A stretch of DNA of 64,000 nt, taken from the NCBI RefSeq assembly GCF_022458985.1, contig NC_061778.1, forward strand, positions 8,201,501 through 8,265,500, read 5' to 3'. Shown here piece after piece: positions 59,226 to 64,000 of the stretch. A program made the position numbers and the translations under genes. Each line of letters starts with the position of its first letter. Position 1 is the first letter of the stretch. Below the pieces are notes generated by a model. That model worked only from the letters and a program-made list of their open reading frames with translations. It searched no databases and was not told the DNA's origin. This DNA is from Mugil cephalus. Its lineage: Eukaryota; Chordata; Actinopteri; Mugiliformes; Mugilidae.

Positions 59226-61063
59226 TTAAATATATACTGTATATATTTCTTTGCAGCCAGAGATGAATTTAAAATGATAAATGTTTGACAGCCGTGGTTT
59301 TGTTTTTTGCTTTTAAAGTGGCTCAAAGGGCGATAGAAGAGATAAGGCAACATGGTGATGAGTCAATGATTACAATATTTATATATCTACAATATTATGC
59401 AATGGGTGAACCTGTGCAGCATGAAGTCACAGGTGTAATGTCTACATATAGATACGAAGACTGACTGGTAAATTATCATCAGCTAATGGACGATTTCTGC
59501 TCCTCGTTCCTGCTTCACATTAAAAGCTTTTATGTAAACAAACAAAACAAACATGTTGACATTTAATTTGGAAGTAGTGAAGGTAAATGCGACATGTGTT
59601 AGTGCTTCAATCACAGCTGCCTTTAATCACAAATGTGTCCTCACATTGAGACATTGTCTGACAAAATATTTCATCAGCCACAGTGAGCTGTTAGATGAAG
59701 AGCTGCACGTCCCCAACTTCTTCTCCTTTTTTTTTTAATGCTGTTCACAGACTCATGATGTGTGCCGCATTAAATCAGAGTCACAGTTGCATGTGGAACG
59801 ATGAAGAAAGACAAATCATTTCCTCACTTGTTTAATAAAATATTTGTTTTGCTGCCATCAGAAATCTGTGACATTTTGTAGTAAACCACATTTGCCAGGA
59901 CGGAAATCTCAGAGACTGCCACTTTAAAGGAGAGTCTTTTTTTATCTCTTGAAATATTTGCTCATCAAAGGTTGACCCTTTGAACCAAACGCTAATGTCA
60001 TGGAGAGGCGAGACTGTAAAAGATGTAAAGTGTGGTTTGTATCATTTAACTCATGTGACCCCTCCAGGTTTATCTTGTGACCTTTCAAAGCTGCAGTCAC
60101 AGTCGTAATCTTTCCGATGGTAACTTTATTAATAAGAAGAAGTCGGCAGGTGTTCTCATTCCTGTAGGTTAAAGCGGTTGACCCGTGCGCCTTGTTAACT
60201 AGACTGTAGCTAAAAATGAGAGAAAAAGACCTGTCGGCTCAGACTGGTGCACGAGGCGTGGATGACGCACGATGAGGTGCAGCAGCGTGTGAAGCAGAGC
60301 CGGGAGCTGTGGGCTCTCCGCTGATAACGCGAGCGTTAACGCAGCAGGATATTTCCATCACGCACTATATAGGCTGCACGTTCCACTCGGGTTTCCATCA
60401 TATCATTTTCTGTATATCAACAAGTCCGTGTTTCAGCTTGTAAAAATAAAGCGAGGAACATAATTCTGATCGTCCTATTAGGAAAAAGAAAATTTAATTA
60501 GAGCGATTAACTTCAAATTGCGTTCTCAAATGAAGTGTGTTATCAGAGTAGAAGCACTTTGATAGAGCACATATGATCACCCTCCACCCTGCTGCTCGGC
60601 GCGATCCTGGAATGACATTAACGGCAGCGGTAGCCAGAGAGGCGAGATGTAATCTGTGTGTGGGGGGCCGTGGATGGATGAACATGAGATGAGGTGAACG
60701 TCTGCCTGCAGGGCATCTGCGCTCACATGGCGGAGGGAGGCACGTCTCGGTGTGCGGCGCTGAGGCCGTTCGACCTGAATGTTGAGACGGAGAAGAGGGA
60801 GAGCATTCTTGAGAAGCCTTTTTGATGGCGGGTCGCAGCCACACGGCAGAATGTTTTGTGACTCTTTGACGGTTTTGTTCAGAAGTAAGAAAAAAATAAA
60901 AACGCATTTCCTTGAAACAACCATCAGTACAAACGGAGGCTTTTAGCTCTCGTTCTGCAGCGTTTGCAGACACCAGTGACGTTACTCATCCTTGAAGTCG
61001 AGTGTTTGTCAGCCTACACTCGAATAGAAATGTGTTTCATTTAAATTTATCTCTGTGTTTCAG

Positions 61064-61184
61064 GATCTGTCTGGCTGCTCCCGCTGCTCTGCTATGACTC
61101 TGAGCTCCTGAAGATTTTGCCTTTTTGAAAAACAAAAAAAAAAAAACTTTCCATCCTTCTTGAAGCCCACTTGTTTGCTCCGCG
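61064..61184 (+). other. dusp14: dusp14 5' UTR, start of coding exon
   Basis: A pyrimidine-rich acceptor (ctgtgtttcag) ends at 61063, so the coding exon probably begins at 61064, with about 120 nt of 5' UTR before the ATG. A 14-nt adenine run lies about 50 nt upstream of the ATG. In mammals the whole DUSP14 coding region also sits in one exon after non-coding exons. Confidence 0.65.
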
Positions 61185-61823
61185 ATGGGTTCCCGCAGCC
61201 AAGGCTTCTTCCACCACCACCACCACCACCACCACCACCGCAGCTCCATGGTGCCCGCCACCGTGCCGAGGCTGCTGCCTGAGAGCGGCAGCCTGCTGGG
61301 GGGCATCGCGCAAATCACCCCCAACCTCTTCCTCAGCAGAGGGAACGTGGCGTCCAACCGCAGCCTGCTGTTGTCTAAAGGCATCACCTGCGTTGTCAAT
61401 GCCACCATCGAGCTCCCCAACTTCAACTGGCCACACATGGAGTACGTCAAGGTGCCGCTGGCGGACATGCCCCACTCCCCCATCTCCCTGTACTTCGACA
61501 GCGTGGCCGATAAGATCCACAGCGTCGGGCGCAAACGAGGGGCGGTGCTGGTGCACTGCGCGGCCGGCGTGAGCCGCTCGGCCTCCCTGTGCCTGGCGTA
61601 CCTCATGAAGTATCACCGCGTGTCTCTGGCCGAGGCCCACGCCTGGGTCAAAGCCCGCCGCCCCGTCATCAGGCCCAACGGCGGCTTCTGGCGCCAGCTC
61701 ATCGAGTACGAGAGGAAGCTGTTCGGTAGAAACTCTGTTAAGATGGTGCAGACGCCCTACGGGGTCATACCCGACGTTTACGAGAGGGACCGCAGGAGCC
61801 TCGCTCCATACTGGGGCCTGTGA
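61185..61823 (+). CDS. dusp14: Dual-specificity phosphatase 14 (MKP6-like)
   Basis: DUSP14 is a small atypical dual-specificity phosphatase that dephosphorylates MAP kinases and TAB1 in the cytoplasm (family knowledge). The single coding exon gives 212 residues; the human protein has 198. The phosphatase fold spans about 39-190. The P-loop reads VHCAAGVSRSA with H124, nucleophile C125 and R131, and the likely general acid is D94 in PLADMP. The C-terminal tail KMVQTPYG through DVYERD to APYWGL is diagnostic of DUSP14 rather than DUSP18/21. The extra length lies in the N-terminus, where residues 10-18 are nine consecutive histidines, all CAC codons. ATG 61185 is the first in-frame start after the acceptor at 61062-61063. 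M22 is a possible internal start. A frame on the opposite strand is longer but is a shadow. Confidence 0.96.
   Translation: MGSRSQGFFHHHHHHHHHRSSMVPATVPRLLPESGSLLGGIAQITPNLFLSRGNVASNRSLLLSKGITCVVNATIELPNFNWPHMEYVKVPLADMPHSPISLYFDSVADKIHSVGRKRGAVLVHCAAGVSRSASLCLAYLMKYHRVSLAEAHAWVKARRPVIRPNGGFWRQLIEYERKLFGRNSVKMVQTPYGVIPDVYERDRRSLAPYWGL
61212..61238 (+). repeat. dusp14: (CAC)9 coding microsatellite in dusp14
   Basis: Nine perfect CAC codons encode His10-His18. It is the only microsatellite in the window inside a real coding region. Confidence 0.97.
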
Positions 61824-62900
61824 GGCGAGGTCGTGCCAACTGTCCACAGCGACAGCTCCAAGAGGAAAACCCTTTTGCCCTTCTGGACTGCAGGTTCACG
61901 CCTGTTCTGGACAGGCGAAGAGAGAAACCCGAGTGTACGTGTGTGTGAAGCTTATTTAACAAACATTGGTGCGTTTGGAAGGAGGGAGTTTAACGGGACA
62001 CTGGCCGTCCACGGTGCTGCTGTTCATCCAAACCGTCTCCATTTAGTCTTTGAGTGGGAGCAGGGGCCACTTCAAGCCCAGAATCCTTCGGACCAGAGGA
62101 CGCCATGGGACCACAGCGATATCAGACACCAAGATGAAACTCTGAGTGTGGGAGCGGGTGCCGTCTTATCTCCTGGTCTGTCTTCTCAGCTCCAGTGTGA
62201 GGACAAGCGCTCTGTGAGGGCGTCTGCTGACAGTGATGTGACTGAAGTTCTTTTCCCGACGTGGTGTCATGTGGTGGTTTTTGTGCCAGTTTTGCAGTAA
62301 CCTTAGTGTGAAGGGCAGCAGCATGCTCTTAATTTATGGTAGCATTAACGATGAGTGTACAGAAAAACAATATATAGGCAAATAATTTCACTGGAATGTA
62401 CTGAAAGTGAGGAAGAAGTCCAAGGCGCACTTTAAACATTCAGAGATGTTGTTCTATCTAACTTTTTGACGATGTAAGCTAAAAGTGAAGGTTTAAGGAA
62501 AGCTCCTGTGTAACACAGGGTTGACCGTCCTGTGACCACACTATGTTATTGTAGTGCTAACTCAAGCTGTATTAAAAAAATATCTGCTGCCTCAAGGGAA
62601 GTTGTAGCTCTTTGAAGGCTATTTTCTGTCCCACTGTGTTTGTGTCCATACGCGGTAAGGTTGCAAAAAGATCAGCAGGGAACACATTTTATTTCTGTCT
62701 GTAAACTAAATAATAATGTCAGACGTAAAAAAAATCCTCTTCCACCTTTTTCTGCAGAGAGAAACTTTGCCGCATGTCCACATTTCAAAATAGTTCCTTA
62801 TGGGCTATATATAAAAAAAAACACAGTAAATCATTAACAGTCTCCATCGTAAAGACGTTGCCACCAATATAATCATATAAAATAAAACTTTTTTCAGCAA
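61824..62900 (+). other. dusp14: dusp14 3' untranslated region
   Basis: Sequence after the TGA at 61821-61823. A good AATAAA lies at 62881-62886, giving a 3' UTR of about 1.1 kb. Another AATAAA lies at 63949-63954. An open stretch at 61833-62300 has no recognisable protein character and is taken as UTR. Confidence 0.55.
62881..62886 (+). terminator. dusp14: Candidate dusp14 polyadenylation signal
   Basis: A canonical AATAAA followed within 10 nt by a T-rich stretch (acttttttcag). It is the first canonical hexamer after the dusp14 stop codon that I could see. Confidence 0.5.
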
Positions 62901-64000
62901 ACAAATACACATTGATTCCCGCTGAATATTTAAGAACATTTTCCGAGTGTATGTCCTTCTCACAGGCCTTTTTTCTGTGTGTTGAATGCCAACATTTCCA
63001 AATCTTTGAAGTATTTTAATTAAATCATGCACCTGTAGATCAGAGTGGTGCTGTATAATGGAGACAAACCATACAGGGAGTTGTCCATAAAAAGCTGCTT
63101 CATAGCTCTACTAGAGGTCAAAAACTCCACGGGTTGGCTTTGATTGAAAGCTGTTAAGTGGTAACACTAGTTATCGAGTAAGCGGTTCAGGTTTTTTTTT
63201 TCCTTCTACAAAGGGCTATAGGACAATTTTATATGAATCTGATGTTCAGCAGTTTATGTCATCTACAATTTCTTTAAAGGCCTTGGGTGTTTATGAGAAA
63301 CGTCTTTGTCCAAGACCTGTTTCAATTCAAAGTGCACATCTAATCAAGTACGGTCCAAAGGCACAGATGTAATCTTGCACCATCCATTTTATCGAGGACG
63401 CATCTGGAGGAAACTTGAGTGGACTTGGGACATCCGGGTGTCCCAGGACACATGTCAGGGACATCAACACGAACACTGTTGTTCCAATGACAGAATGACA
63501 GAATGAGCGTGCTGCTTCCTCCCGTATGTTCGTCAAAGTCCGAAATTTTCGTATATGATTTTGATAAATCTTAAAGGATGATGTGAAAAACCGTGATGAC
63601 ATTTGCGGCATTTGAGCTTATGGTTGTGTAGCTGCCACAGTGTGAAACTAATTAAAATTGCAAGTAAGCGCTAGCTGCCTTGCTAGCTGGCTACATTTCT
63701 TCAACAACATTTGCCAATAGTTTGGCTGTACTCTTTATCTTATTAGCTATGAATGTAGATTTAATAACCATTACATCATAATAAAATATGACCTATGTAT
63801 GGGAAATTACTTGACACAGTAGCACAAAATTAGGTAAGAAATACATACAAAAAACAATAACAAGAATGTACAAAATATACCAGAATATAACAGCACTGAC
63901 AGTCAGTCTACAAGTGTGTGCTGGGAATTTAAAAAATTCTAACATTGGAATAAAATATAATTGCTGAGGTAGTAAACATGGACAGTTTGGTAGATAGGCA
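62901..64000. other. Downstream of dusp14
   Basis: AT-rich sequence with no exon recognised. The next gene expected from human order (SYNRG) has not begun. Confidence 0.5.

Larger units (their letters stand above)
55054..61063 (+). other. dusp14: Probable dusp14 5' intron
   Basis: If the donor at 55,054 pairs with the acceptor at 61,062-61,063, this 6-kb stretch is the dusp14 5' intron. It opens with a CpG-rich run (GTCGCGCGCACGTGCACGAG near 55,333). It later holds candidate block 5, repeat family C copy 2, the piggyBac-like MITE, and a GC-balanced stretch (60,150-60,980) with a 159-codon minus-strand frame of no recognised character. Confidence 0.45.

Noticed and set aside
60494..60973. A 159-codon minus-strand frame upstream of dusp14
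   Set aside because: Composition is typical of GC-rich intronic DNA. No domain, no splice logic, and a second overlapping frame is equally long.
61092..61847. A 251-codon frame on the minus strand across dusp14, longer than the real protein
   Set aside because: It is the antisense shadow of a GC-rich coding exon. The plus strand encodes an unmistakable DUSP14.
61833..62300. A 155-codon frame just after dusp14
   Set aside because: It lies in the 3' UTR, has no recognisable domain, and starts 10 nt after the stop with no supporting signal.
1..64000. CRISPR arrays, bacterial operons, riboswitches or phage-type modules
   Set aside because: The window is vertebrate nuclear DNA with spliced genes. 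No regularly spaced direct repeats or bacterial gene arrangements were seen.

Overview
The window looks like nuclear DNA from a teleost fish, probably a percomorph (inference). It has two vertebrate genes with typical exon structure, long AT-rich introns, many microsatellites, and many degraded DNA-transposon remnants and short inverted-repeat elements of the kinds common in fish. Only two protein genes and one tRNA gene could be supported. No coherent new system was recognised.

Positions 1-27,359 hold no coding exon I could identify. They contain simple repeats, dispersed repeats (one family with three alignable copies), a broken Tc1-type transposon (about 22.0-22.9 kb), a repeat with a nested insertion (22.9-23.65 kb), and several GC-richer, repeat-free blocks that may be regulatory.

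Positions 27,360-41,966 carry tada2a, encoding the adaptor ADA2A of histone acetyltransferase complexes. All 15 coding exons can be joined through GT-AG junctions into an uninterrupted 445-residue frame with ZZ zinc finger, SANT and SWIRM regions. Its introns hold repeats, including an arrangement of Tc1-type fragments in opposite orientations and a short MITE.

Positions 41,967-54,700 are intergenic: the tada2a 3' UTR, a Tc1-type fragment, a broken THAP-domain remnant (about 44.0-44.5 kb), microsatellites, a larger MITE of the type seen in the tada2a intron, a tRNA-Ile(AAT) gene at 51,353-51,426, and a long inverted-repeat pair.

Positions 54,700-64,000 belong to dusp14. There is a probable CpG-rich promoter with a 5' splice donor near 55,053, a large 5' intron containing a piggyBac-like MITE, a splice acceptor at 61,062-61,063, and a single coding exon (61,185-61,823) for a dual-specificity phosphatase with an unusual tract of nine histidines. 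The order tada2a then dusp14 on the same strand matches human 17q12 (established knowledge). ACACA, the divergent neighbour of TADA2A in human, was not found.
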